Shown here one piece after another: positions 17,345 to 26,176 of a stretch of DNA of 64,000 bases. A program made the translations under genes and the position numbers. Each line of letters opens with the position of its first letter. Positions within the stretch are counted from its first letter, which is position 1. The notes beneath the pieces are model-generated. The model saw only the letters and a list, made by a program, of their open reading frames with translations, searched no databases and was not told the DNA's origin. Where the stretch lies: NCBI RefSeq assembly GCF_014041935.1, contig NZ_CP059491.1, forward strand, positions 2,852,001 to 2,916,000, written 5' to 3'. The stretch is from Gordonia jinghuaiqii. GTDB lineage: Bacteria > Actinomycetota > Actinomycetes > Mycobacteriales > Mycobacteriaceae.

Positions 17345-18364
17345 ATGACGAGCGATCGACGAGCGCCGGGACGGCCCGGGATTCGAGACGTCGCCACCCG
17401 GGCGGGCGTTTCGCCGAGCACGGTGTCGCAGGCGCTGAACGGCGCCGGACGCATCAGCGAGGCCACCCGCGCACGCGTGCGCGATGCCGCCGCGGAGCTC
17501 GGCTACCGGCCGGATCCGGCCGCGGCGGGCATGCGCTCGGGAAGAACCGGACTCGTGGCGGTCATCGACCGCGTACCGCCGCAGAGCACGTGGCGCTGGG
17601 ATGATCTCGAATTTGTTGTACGCCTGGTTCATTCGGTGTGCGGCGCCGCATGGGAGCACAACCGATACCCGGTTCTACTGCCGAGCGACTCACTCGAACT
17701 GCGGCTGGACGGAATGCCGTTCGACGGCGCCGTGCTGATCGACCCCCTCCCGTCCGACCCGCTGCTCGCACGCCTCGACGATTCCGGAATAGCTGCGGTC
17801 ACAATGGGACGCGACCTGGACCGGCCCGCGCGGAGAGGGTGGGCCGACAACGACAAGGCCGAGCAGTGCCGGCAGGTCGTCGAGCTTTTCCGACGCACCG
17901 GCTCGGTTCGACCGATGCTGTTGTCTGCCAACACCGGTCAGTCGTACATGCATGACAACACCGAGGCGTTTACATCACTGACTGCCGGCTCGGGGCGGGT
18001 CCTCGAGCTGCCACCGTCGACGTCGTGGGACGAATGTCGCGAGCTGGTTCGGCAGGCCTGTGCCGGACCGGAACCGATCGACGGTCTGTACATTCTCGTC
18101 GAGGCCCTCGTTCAGCCTTCCCTGCAGGCCATCCACGATGCAGGCCTGTCGATTCCCGACGACATCCAGGTGATCACCTCCAGCGACAGCAACGTCTCGC
18201 GTTCCGGCCCGGTGTCGTTGACCTCGTTCGACCTCGGTCCGGAACGGTTGGGACACGAACTCGTCGGCATGCTGGTGGCCGACTCCGCCGACGCAGACCC
18301 CAGGTCCACGGCCGACTCACGCCTGGTGCCGGTCGAACTCGTCGAACGCCAGTCGACCCGCTGA
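17345..18364 (+). CDS. LacI-family transcriptional regulator
   Basis: A 339-residue repressor. The N-terminal helix-turn-helix and hinge (IRDVATRAGVSPSTVSQALN, then RVRDAAAELGYRP) are followed by a periplasmic-binding-protein-like effector domain. Divergent from the permease-phosphoribosyltransferase pair with a matching operator between them, it most likely senses a purine or pyrimidine base or PRPP-linked metabolite. A TTG at 17342 could also start translation. ATG 17345 behind GGAGGG is preferred. Confidence 0.88.
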   Translation: MTSDRRAPGRPGIRDVATRAGVSPSTVSQALNGAGRISEATRARVRDAAAELGYRPDPAAAGMRSGRTGLVAVIDRVPPQSTWRWDDLEFVVRLVHSVCGAAWEHNRYPVLLPSDSLELRLDGMPFDGAVLIDPLPSDPLLARLDDSGIAAVTMGRDLDRPARRGWADNDKAEQCRQVVELFRRTGSVRPMLLSANTGQSYMHDNTEAFTSLTAGSGRVLELPPSTSWDECRELVRQACAGPEPIDGLYILVEALVQPSLQAIHDAGLSIPDDIQVITSSDSNVSRSGPVSLTSFDLGPERLGHELVGMLVADSADADPRSTADSRLVPVELVERQSTR

Positions 18365-18457
18365 CGTCCCTTACAGCCGACCCCCGGCCCCAGGGGCCGC
18401 TTCACCTCGGCGACAGACCACGGCCGGGTGGTGCGTCGTTCGCACGCGTGTGCGAGC

Positions 18458-19189
18458 ATGGTGTGCGTGAACGCGCGCAAACCGACGGGATTGACTCCTG
18501 CCGACCTGGAATCACTGTCCGCGGGGCTTGCCGCCGGGAAACGGGTCACCGTCTACCTCCGCGACCCGATGCCGTCACTCGACCTCGACGCCGGGGCATC
18601 GGCCCGCGTCGTCTCCATCGACGGGACCACGGTGACCGTCAGCCCGAAGGGCATCGACGACCAGCTCCCGTTCGAGCCCGATGAACTGCAGAAGAGTCGT
18701 CCCACAACGACTTCCGCGACTCCTGCGCGCCAGCGGGTGACCAGGACATCCGAGGCCGCGGATACACCCGGACCGGCGAGGAGCGCATCGACGGTACCCA
18801 AACCTGCTGGACCGGCACCGGCCGGCTCGAAGGCGACACCACCGGAACCGAAGGCTGCACCGGAAAAGCCCGTGCCGGCGAAAGCGGCGCGGAGGACAAA
18901 GGCTCCGGTCGCCGCGGTCAGTGTCACCGTCACGTCGACCGGCGAGAGCACCTGGACCGTGTCGGTGGCACACGGCACCAAGAAGCACGGTAAGCCGACC
19001 GAGGTGACCGCAGACCGGGTGGCGAAAGCGATGCGTGAGCTCGGAGACGAGGCCGCGATCACCGCCGTCGACGGCGTGATCGAGTCGGCACGCGCCGCGG
19101 CTCAGAAGAGAATCGAAGAACTCAGCCACGAACTCGAAGCCGCACGAGCGGCGCTGGCTCATCTGGACGGACCGGACGCGAACAGCTGA
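18458..19189 (+). CDS. DUF6319 family protein
   Basis: About 243 residues. The N-terminal domain (GLTPADLESLSAGLAAGKRV to the PFEPDEL motif) is the conserved DUF6319 core found in mycolata. A Pro/Ala/Lys-rich low-complexity linker of about 75 residues follows, and then a C-terminal domain ending in a helical, probably coiled-coil segment (KRIEELSHELEAARAALAHL). Function is unknown. Start codons ATG 18458, GTG 18461 and GTG 18467 are close together and cannot be separated by sequence alone. Confidence 0.7.
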   Translation: MVCVNARKPTGLTPADLESLSAGLAAGKRVTVYLRDPMPSLDLDAGASARVVSIDGTTVTVSPKGIDDQLPFEPDELQKSRPTTTSATPARQRVTRTSEAADTPGPARSASTVPKPAGPAPAGSKATPPEPKAAPEKPVPAKAARRTKAPVAAVSVTVTSTGESTWTVSVAHGTKKHGKPTEVTADRVAKAMRELGDEAAITAVDGVIESARAAAQKRIEELSHELEAARAALAHLDGPDANS

Positions 19190-19399
19190 CCAGTGGTCGC
19201 AGGCAAACGGGTCCCGACTCCCGATTCCTGCACCAGCCCGTCTCGAGTTGCGTGTTGTCTCGTGATCACCGGTGGCGCGAGAGGGCGTTCTCTGACACGA
19301 GACTGACCTCCTCCGACGTCGGTACGCTCAAAGGTGTCCGATTTGTCGCCAGACAGAGGGCCGATGATCCGGGCGGACACGCACGAGCCGGAGGTAAGC

Positions 19400-20215
19400 A
19401 TGGATGCACTGATCTTGATCGCCGTCATCGTCCTGGTTGTCGTCGGGGTGGTGGTGATCGCACAGCAGCGTTCTCGCGCCGGCGCCACCCGCACGCTCGA
19501 CGACGCAAAGGCTGACGCACGCCAGGCCATCGAACGGCTGGGGGGTCAGGTGTTCATGCTGGTCGGCGACGGTCCGGCGTCGAGGCAGGCGCTTGCCGAC
19601 GCGGGGGAGCGCTTCACCGCGGCCGGCTCTCAGATCGAGCAGGCAACGTCGCCCACACAGGCGCGGTTGGCCAAACAGACTGCGATCGAAGGTCTGTACT
19701 ACATCCGCGCGGCACGTACCGCCATGAACCTCGACCCCGGTCCGAGCATCCCTGAACTCGACGGTCAGCGGAGCGCGGGGATGGTGACCGAGGACCGCAA
19801 GGTCGACTTCGAGGGCCGGCAGGTGGAGGCGTCACCGAACCCGTCCGAACGGACCCCGAACTACTACCCGGGTGGTCGCGTCGCCGGTCGCCCCGTTCCT
19901 GCCGGCTGGTACTCGGAGCCCTGGTGGCGGCCCGCCCTGGTGGCCGGTGCGTGGGGCGTCGGGTCGATGTTGTTGTTCTCCACCATGTTCTCCGGGATGG
20001 CAGGCGTCCCGTACGACGCGCAAGCTTTCGAAAGCGGCGTCGGCGACGGCTCCGACATGAGCGGGATCGACGGCGGTGGGGACGATCCTGGAGCCGGCGG
20101 GGACGGCGGCTTCGGTGGCGACGGTGGACTCGGCGGCGACGGTGGACTCGGCGGCGACGGTGGACTCGGCGGCGACAGCGGATTCGGTGATGCCGGTGGC
20201 GGATTCGGGTTCTGA
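19400..20215 (+). CDS. DUF1542-type membrane-anchored protein with Gly-rich tail
   Basis: A 271-residue protein with an N-terminal membrane anchor (residues 2-22, ILIAVIVLVVVGVVVIA). A helical domain (ADARQAIERLGGQVFML) follows, then a second hydrophobic segment around residue 185 and a C-terminal tail of repeated GGLGGDG units. The tail is encoded by three exact 18-bp repeats (20123-20176) plus degenerate copies. ATG 19400 behind GGAGGT is a clear start, and the longer frame from 19334 is not needed. Homologues occur in Gordonia and Rhodococcus, without a known role. Confidence 0.75.
   Translation: MDALILIAVIVLVVVGVVVIAQQRSRAGATRTLDDAKADARQAIERLGGQVFMLVGDGPASRQALADAGERFTAAGSQIEQATSPTQARLAKQTAIEGLYYIRAARTAMNLDPGPSIPELDGQRSAGMVTEDRKVDFEGRQVEASPNPSERTPNYYPGGRVAGRPVPAGWYSEPWWRPALVAGAWGVGSMLLFSTMFSGMAGVPYDAQAFESGVGDGSDMSGIDGGGDDPGAGGDGGFGGDGGLGGDGGLGGDGGLGGDSGFGDAGGGFGF
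20123..20176 (+). repeat. Three exact 18-bp tandem repeats
   Basis: GGTGGACTCGGCGGCGAC occurs three times head to tail inside the Gly-rich tail of the DUF1542-type gene. Similar but imperfect units lie on both sides (20105-20122 and after 20176). Whole-codon units could expand or shrink without frameshift. Confidence 0.9.
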
Positions 20216-20236
20216 GCGACGACTGAATCGTGGTCG

Positions 20237-20428
20237 TCAATCGCCGACGGCAAAGAACACGCCGATGAAACCGTTCGGTGGCTCGCGCATTGCGAAGGTG
20301 AATTCTCTCAACGCGCTGTTGAGCGGCACCAGCGAACCCCGTGACTTCCCCGAGGTTGCGAATCCGCGGATCATCGAAAGATCAAGCGCCCGACCGGAAG
20401 CGAGGGCCGCGGGGTACCTGGATGCCAC
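20237..20428 (-). other. Possible small ORF or remnant in a 300-base gap
   Basis: A 63-codon minus-strand frame (MIRGFATSGKSRGSLVPLNS, later FAMREPPNGFIGVFFAVGD) has protein-like composition, but no ribosome site or family is recognised. Nothing else is apparent between 20216 and 20519. Confidence 0.25.
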
Positions 20429-20519
20429 CGTGATTCACGACACGCAGTACGGCGCAGCACCCGCACGGCGTCTCAGACGCTGGTGATGAAGCACGGGAGC
20501 AGTCCTGACCTGCGCAACT

Positions 20520-21110
20520 TCAGGCTGGCTCCAGCGCCCGCTTGGCCTTCTCCAGCGCGGCGAGCGTACGCAACACATAATCCCGTTTCGCCGTCAGGTC
20601 GGACACCTTGGCCTTGCCGCTCAACCCGGAGTCTTTCTGCGCTACCGCCAGACGTTCCTCGATCTCGGTGAGTTGGGCCAGCAGACCCTCGGCCCGGCTC
20701 ATGAGCTCGGCGCGGTCGGGTCGGGAGACATCTGCCGGTCGGCTGACCCCGGACCTGACATTCTGCGCCTTGGCGCTCGCGACCTGTCCGCCTGTCTTCG
20801 TGGCGGTGGACGCGGATGGGGCGACGCGACGCTGCCCGGACCGGGATGCACGCGGTGGAGTCTGTGTGCGGGTCTCGTTCAGCACCGCCCAGGCTTGGCG
20901 AGCCGCGACCCGGTGTTCACGTTCTTCTTCGTCGTCGGACGTCAGCGACCCGCCCAAGGGTCGCAGACCATAGAAGCCGACGAACTCACGGGCCGCAGTG
21001 ATGGTCTGTTCTGCAGTGCGGCAGCGCCCGCACCGCGGTTCGCCGCGGAGTTCCGCGACGTCCTCGTTGGACGAGCACCACACGCACTCGCGTGGAGTGA
21101 GATCGGTCAT
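20520..21110 (-). CDS. Hypothetical protein with N-terminal zinc-ribbon-like cysteines and C-terminal helix
   Basis: A 196-residue protein with CVWC and CGRC pairs within its first 30 residues (a likely zinc ribbon). A Ser/Thr/Arg-rich middle follows, and a C-terminal helical region (RAELMSRAEGLLAQLTEIEE) suited to a coiled coil. Family unknown to me. ATG 21110 (MTDLTPREC) is the probable start. The longer frame from 21212 adds 34 poorly coding residues. Confidence 0.6.
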   Translation of the reverse strand: MTDLTPRECVWCSSNEDVAELRGEPRCGRCRTAEQTITAAREFVGFYGLRPLGGSLTSDDEEEREHRVAARQAWAVLNETRTQTPPRASRSGQRRVAPSASTATKTGGQVASAKAQNVRSGVSRPADVSRPDRAELMSRAEGLLAQLTEIEERLAVAQKDSGLSGKAKVSDLTAKRDYVLRTLAALEKAKRALEPA

Positions 21111-21397
21111 GAAAGCATCGGCAGCAACGGGATTCACGGGTGGAAAGACTACGGCACACCACTTTTCGCCCTGCAAACGGGTTTGGCTGCACATCGGGTC
21201 CACCTCGACCACGGGTCATCGGCTGCCCCGGTCGGGGGTTGTGGCGCAGCACCGGCCGCCGGGCGCAGACCTTCCGTGGAATCAAACGGGTGCCCGGACT
21301 TCAACCACGAGGGTGGCGTTGCACATCGGTGACCGGGTTGATCTGCGCCGCGTCGCAGGGCAGAATGCTGACCTTTCCGAGTGTTCGCGCAAGGCCT

Positions 21398-22144
21398 TTA
21401 CTCAGCCACCCCAAAGGGGAGTGGATGGTCTGTGTTCACCAGCCGAGCAGCTACGTCGGCGAGGCGGGTGTTTGAATCTTGCGAGAGTTTGCGTAAAAGT
21501 GTGAAGGCCTCCACCGCATGCAGGTCATAGCGTTCCATGATGATGCCTTTGGCCTGGCCGATGATGTCTCGCGAGGCCAGTGCGCTGCGAAATTGCTTGT
21601 CCTTGCGGGCGGCGGTCAAAGCGATGGCTGCGTGGGTGGCGAGGTCGACTGCGAGGTCTTCGGTGTCGGCGTCGAACGCATCGGGAACCTCGGCATAGAA
21701 GGTGAGAACCCCGACTTCAGGCCCGTTGGTGTAGAGCTGAAACGACAGTACCGATCGAATTGACGTGTCGTTGGACAGAGCACGCATCAGTTTTGGCCAT
21801 CGCTGTTCGGTCTCGACGTTGTTGATCCGAACTGCGTACTGCTCCCAGATCGCGTCGAGGCCCGGGCCTTCACCATGCTCTTGCTGCAAAGCATCAGCGC
21901 GGGTCGGAACCGCATCACTGGCCAGAGTTGATCTCAGTACCGCTTCGTGGCCGTGGCCGGTCTTGGTGATCACGGTGATGCCGGCGTGGGCAACACTCGG
22001 AAGGAGTGCCACCGATGCCTCGGTAACTTGCTGAAGGACCTCGTCTGCGGTGAGCTGGTGTTCGCGCGATGCATGCAAATCGCGTGCCATTTGCGCGATC
22101 TGGCCATGAATACCGGACGCTACATCGTCCTGTGGACTGTCCAT
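21398..22144 (-). CDS. GAF and ANTAR domain protein
   Basis: A 248-residue regulator. The N-terminal GAF domain (about 30-175) senses a small ligand. The C-terminal ANTAR domain (about 178-235) has the RDIIGQAKGIIMER...AVEAFTLLRKLSQ signature, which binds paired hairpins in nascent RNA and prevents termination. Actinomycetes, especially mycobacteria and Rhodococcus, carry many such proteins. Target RNAs are not evident here. ATG 22144 is favoured because the domain start fits and upstream codons look non-coding. This is the last intact gene before the island. Confidence 0.88.
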   Translation of the reverse strand: MDSPQDDVASGIHGQIAQMARDLHASREHQLTADEVLQQVTEASVALLPSVAHAGITVITKTGHGHEAVLRSTLASDAVPTRADALQQEHGEGPGLDAIWEQYAVRINNVETEQRWPKLMRALSNDTSIRSVLSFQLYTNGPEVGVLTFYAEVPDAFDADTEDLAVDLATHAAIALTAARKDKQFRSALASRDIIGQAKGIIMERYDLHAVEAFTLLRKLSQDSNTRLADVAARLVNTDHPLPFGVAE

Positions 22145-22350
22145 GTGCTTGCTCCCTTGCGCATCTTGCGGTGGCGACGACCAGCCTATCGCCACCAATG
22201 ACAACAAACCCGCCGCCCGATCAGGCGCCGGATACTGTGCGGCCGAGGACGTGGAGCCCCCAGTCCTAGAGGATCTCCACGTCACCATTGTCGGCGGTCA
22301 CAGGGTAACGCTTGGAGCTGGACCGTACTCCGGCGAGGATCCCGCACTGT

Positions 22351-22842
22351 GTGATCAGTGCCTACGTCCTGGCCTACGCCGCGTTCATGATCTAGGGCGG
22401 GCGCACCGCCGACCTCTTGGGGCGTCGGGGGTCTTCCTCATCGCACTGACGGTGTTCATCGCATTCTCCGCGCTCGGCGGTCTCGCCCAGGATGCGTCGT
22501 GGGTGCTTGTGCTGGTCCGCTTCGTCACCGGTGCGACCGCCGGGTTCATGACCCCGGCCGTTCGCGTTCATCTACGGCCCCCTCACCGCGGCTGCGGTCG
22601 AAGGCGTCACCGACAAACACCACGGCGTTGCCGGGGGAGTCGTGTACACCGGATTTCAGTTCGGTGCCGCGCTGCGAGTCTCGGCCGCCACCATCGCACT
22701 CGTTGCCGGCGGCGGAACTCTCGACCTCGGTTACTATCGCCGCGCCCTGATCATCCCAGCCGCCGCAGCATCATTGACCGTCGTCCTCGGTCTATTCACC
22801 ATCATCCGGCACCGCACCCTGGCTGCCGATTCGGTGGCGTGA
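22351..22842 (+). pseudogene. MFS drug-transporter pseudogene
   Basis: Pieces of a 14-TM-type major facilitator are readable in three frames. VISAYVLAYAAFMI is followed by an in-frame TAG, then GGRTADLLGRR. A shift leads to VFLIALTVFIAFSALGGLAQ and FVTGATAGFMTPA. After a deletion the C-terminal part YGPLTAAAVEG...VVYTGFQFGAALRVSAATIAL follows. The first helix, motif A flank and the whole centre are lost. It cannot encode a transporter. Confidence 0.85.
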
Positions 22843-23158
22843 CGGCTCGCACCGTGGCACTGACAGCCCTGCGTGAGGATGCCAAGACCATCATCGGCGA
22901 CGTCGTGTACGCGACCATGCCACCGTCGACACACGCCATCGACCGCGCACACGAGTACTGATCTTCGTGTGGGAACTCGACAGCGACCATCCGAAGGGAT
23001 GGCTTGCGACATTCAAGACACCGGTCAAAGCCTCCCACATCGCGGGCAATGCCCATGTCGCTGCCTCGTACTGGAGTCTGCGGCAAACGTCGTCACCGTC
23101 GACAGCGCAGCTCGCTGGTCGACCGATCACCGAAAAACGCATGCTCCCAACTGATTGA
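22842..23158 (+). pseudogene. Pyridoxamine 5'-phosphate oxidase-like remnant
   Basis: The segment from 22967 reads WELDSDHPKGWLATFKTPVK and AGNAHVAASYWSLRQ. This resembles the FMN-binding centre of pyridoxamine-oxidase/F420-binding split-barrel proteins. The preceding 40 codons are in another frame and the C-terminal part is missing. A decayed gene, directly behind the MFS remnant. Confidence 0.5.
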
Positions 23159-23360
23159 ACTGGTGACGAGACGTGACGAAGTAGGTCGAGTAGCTAGAAG
23201 GGACGTCTCGGGGCCAGGCCGATGAACTTGTCGTAGTCGACCACCGAGTCGCCAGGGGCCGACAGTTCACTGTCATCTTGCTCGTAGAGCCAATCGAGAG
23301 AACCTTTGGTCGTCAGTCAGGAATCCGTCAAGTGCGTCGCCGTGTAGTAGCGATACCGGG

Positions 23361-23633
23361 TCATGTGTAATCCTTTCGGTCGCGTTGCCACAGAATGGGA
23401 TCGCCCGTGCCGGGGTCGAGTCCACATTGTCGCAACCATGTACGGGCGATTTGGCGCCGATGAGCGGAGAATGTGAGCACGTGGGCTAGGACGCTCGCCA
23501 TTTGAAAACTCTCGGGCGGGTCGCCTAACGCGTCGATGAGCGTGTCATCCCAGGCGCCTTCGTCGTTCGATATCACGCCAGAATGCCAACCAGCGTGGCG
23601 CGACTCGGCGTGACGGGTTGCCAGGTTTGTCAC
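23361..23633 (-). pseudogene. DinB-like protein, C-terminal remnant
   Basis: The stretch WDDTLIDALGDPPESFQMAS followed by VLAHVLTFSAHRRQIARTWL is typical of the last two helices of DinB/DUF664 four-helix proteins. It includes the second metal His pair region. The N-terminal half with the first His is replaced by unrelated sequence. About 90 residues remain. Confidence 0.55.
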
Positions 23634-23729
23634 GCTGGTTGTATCGCGCGTGTCCCCTTCCCACTGCCAGTTTCGTCACAGGTGACGATTCTCTGCTGAA
23701 TCCATCTCCATTGAATGCTCTTGAGTTTA

Positions 23730-23960
23730 AAGTCCGCCGAAACCCGAGGTGTAGAGGGCGGTGGTCGAGGTGGGTGACGTACGACTGGCGTAGGCAGAGC
23801 ATCTTGAGTTCCTCGGAGAGCCCGGCCGATTCACGAACCGTGGTGAAGGTGCGATTGAAGTTCCGGATGCCCGATGGCCGGCGCGTTCTGACGGCCATAG
23901 TGAGGCGGAGCGGTCGGCGGTAGTGAACTGTGCACGCCCGTACGGCCGATAACCAGGAGC
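23730..23960 (-). pseudogene. Tyrosine-recombinase (integrase) fragment
   Basis: NFNRTFTTVRESAGLSEELK followed by MLCLRQSYVTHL matches the region before and around the catalytic HxxR box of phage-type integrases (normally LRHSYVTHL). Here the His is replaced by Gln (LRQS). Before and after it the frame degenerates. A mobile-element scar at the island edge. Confidence 0.6.
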
Positions 23961-24046
23961 ACTCATGATGCCGTGGGTCGAGTTCTCGCATCTGTTTGAA
24001 CTCGTCCTAGTTCTACGCCGATAAGATACATTATGTCAGGTAGACG

Positions 24047-25126
24047 GTGCCGAGTTCCGACGTTCGCCAGCTCCTGGACGGGTTCGCGCAACACCGCTTA
24101 ACCATCAGTCACGACACCTTCGCCCACTACCCCGCCGAACGCATCGCACGCCATCTACGGGACCTGTTCATCAGCTGCGGGATGCTTGCGCCCTATGACC
24201 GCAACCTCGACCGCTTCACCAGCTGGCTCGAGAAGAAGGTCGCCTCCACACCAATTCACCAATCGCAGCAGGTCATCACCGGATTCGCCACGTGGCATCA
24301 CCTGCGCAACCTCCGCGCCCGCGCGCAGCGCCAACCCCTGGAGAACGGGCCGATCGCCAACGCCAAGCAGGAAATCACCGTGGCGATCGACTTCGTCAAC
24401 TGGCTTTACACCCGTAACACGCCGCTGGCGGAAACGACACAGTCCGATATAGACACCTGGCTCGCTACCGGGCCGACCACCCGCAACACCGCCAGAATGT
24501 TCGTCAGATGGTGCATCACGCATCAACACATGGCCGCCCACCTCACGGCCCCCTACCGGCGGGCTCGAACCCACCCTATGACCAGCGACGATGAGCGCTA
24601 CGCGCAATTGACGACGATTCTGGAACGGCGAGAGACCCCAGAGTGGATCAAAGCCGCCACCGTCCTGCTGCTGATCTGCGCGCAACCAGTCTCGCGCATC
24701 GCCGCCATCGAACTGGACGCACTGAGAACCGACGACAGCGGCAGCCTGTGGATCCGCTTCGCCGACGCCGAGGTAGAACTCCCGCCTCCGCTCGCCGACC
24801 CAGTGACCGCGCTCATCGCACAGCGGCCCAACATGAACACCGCCGCCAACCGGACATCCCAGTGGCTCTTCCCCGGAGTCACTGCAGGTCATCACATCAA
24901 TCCGCAGTCCCTGATGGGCAAGCTCCGCGCCAACGGCATCGACCTCCAAGGCGCACGCAACAGCGCGATGCGCGAACTGGTCCGCAGCATTCCCCCAGCG
25001 ATCGCGGCAACCCAATTCGGATACAGAGCTCAGACAACCGAGCGACACGCATTCGTCAGCGGTACCAACTGGAGCGCCTACCCCGAACTCCACCAAGACC
25101 CCGACACCACGGAACCCGGTATCTGA
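24047..25126 (+). CDS. Degenerate tyrosine-recombinase-like protein
   Basis: A 359-residue protein. The N-terminal helical part (1-170) resembles the DNA-binding half of XerD-like recombinases. The C-terminal half has the arm region SRIAAIELD, WLFPGVTAG and the terminal FGYRAQTTERHAFVSGTNWSAY. This layout is common in long actinomycete recombinase/transposase proteins that often occur in tandem. The usual HxxR box is not recognisable and only a possible terminal Tyr remains, so it may be inactive or a truncated copy. GTG 24047 has no good ribosome site. It marks the proximal edge of the defence segment. Confidence 0.55.
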   Translation: MPSSDVRQLLDGFAQHRLTISHDTFAHYPAERIARHLRDLFISCGMLAPYDRNLDRFTSWLEKKVASTPIHQSQQVITGFATWHHLRNLRARAQRQPLENGPIANAKQEITVAIDFVNWLYTRNTPLAETTQSDIDTWLATGPTTRNTARMFVRWCITHQHMAAHLTAPYRRARTHPMTSDDERYAQLTTILERRETPEWIKAATVLLLICAQPVSRIAAIELDALRTDDSGSLWIRFADAEVELPPPLADPVTALIAQRPNMNTAANRTSQWLFPGVTAGHHINPQSLMGKLRANGIDLQGARNSAMRELVRSIPPAIAATQFGYRAQTTERHAFVSGTNWSAYPELHQDPDTTEPGI

Positions 25127-25289
25127 TCAGTAGACCGCGCCCGCCGTGGACTCCGCGAAACTCGACCACTCCCCGAACTGACCCGCGCACCCTACCCCTA
25201 CGACCCTCGCAACAAACTCCCTCATCGCGGAGCAAACTTGTAGCGAACGCGAGGTCCGGGCCAACGGGCCAACGCGTATCCGGCGAGAG
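25127..25289. other. Intergenic stretch behind the recombinase-like gene
   Basis: 163 bases, no gene or strong hairpin seen. Confidence 0.3.
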
Positions 25290-25629
25290 TCAACTATTGA
25301 GATAGACGTCTGCAGTAGCGACGATGAGCGCTGCCAAAACCCCCACAGCGATGCCGACGAGCACTGCCACCACGGCAGAGCGCTCACGCACGAGATACCC
25401 GGCTCCAGCCCCCACCGCGCCGATTGCGGCAACGCCGGCGAAAACCGAGAACATCGTCATGAACAACGCCATGCTGAGGACCGCCCCAGGAACGGCCCAG
25501 GCCCGCCCCCGTACCCGCCAAAACCAGCGGGAATTGCCAGATCAGGGCCGTCGTACCCGCGGCCACCGGTGCCGATAGCACCGCAGTCCCGGCAGCAGTA
25601 AACACATTGCGCTGCGTGGGCTGCTTCAT
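25290..25629 (-). pseudogene. Small hydrophobic membrane protein split by a frameshift
   Basis: The first part (MKQPTQRNVFTAAGTAVLSA to LVLAGTGAG) and the second part (AVLSMALFMTMFSVFAGVAA to ATADVYLNS) are both clean hydrophobic coding sequence but lie in different frames. They join near a GGGGGCGGG run at about 25505-25520. Together they would give a protein of about 110 residues with three or four membrane helices. It is either a frameshifted pseudogene, a homopolymer sequencing error, or, less likely, a programmed shift. Confidence 0.55.
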
Positions 25630-25984
25630 GCCCAGACTCTATAGCGACCGCGGTAACCACGGCGCGCGCAGCAGGACCTTTTTCCAAGAATGGCGTAGGT
25701 GAACTGAACGGGTTTAGGCAACCTGGACGCAGCTCGCGCCGGAACTCAACACCCCAGAACCCGGCACCTAGTCAGTACTGCACCGCACATTGCATCAGAT
25801 GCATCAACGCACCCACCCTTCCAACCTGTCGGATGACAAGGTAGTTGGGAGTTTGACAGCAAACTTGGGAGTGAGTGTGGGAGTCGTTGGTGCTCGGCAA
25901 TGGCAGTTCAGCTGAGCACTAGCAGCCGCAGTCGCGCGCCGGCACAGCCATGACAAGTGGTCTGGTGCGCAACGTACGACCCCG
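25630..25984. other. Gene-free stretch with a second recombinase tail
   Basis: No intact gene. Positions 25718-25771 encode ATWTQLAPELNTPEPGT and a stop. This parallels the end of the recombinase-like protein at 24047-25126 (TNWSAYPELHQDPDTTEPGI), and similarity continues past the stop codon (CAGTA...ACCGC). It is therefore the 3' end of a second, deleted recombinase copy. The rest holds nothing recognisable. Confidence 0.5.
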
Positions 25985-26176
25985 GTGGAACACATCACCC
26001 ATTACTACGACACGATGCTCGACGCCGCGCCGCCCTGCGTGCGCACCGCTCTCGACGTTGGCACGGGTGACGGGCTACTGGCGGTCAGCTTCGCTGAGAA
26101 GTTCCCTGACGTCACTGGCCTAGACTCCGATGCCGACATAATCGACTTCGCTCGATCACGCCGGCCGGATTCTTAG
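25985..26176 (+). pseudogene. Class I SAM methyltransferase, N-terminal fragment
   Basis: A 63-codon frame begins like a small methyltransferase. Motif I is present as TALDVGTGDGLLAVSFAE and the next strand as VTGLDSDADIIDFAR. The protein then stops at TAG where the fold should continue for 140 more residues. No continuation is found in other frames. Confidence 0.6.
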
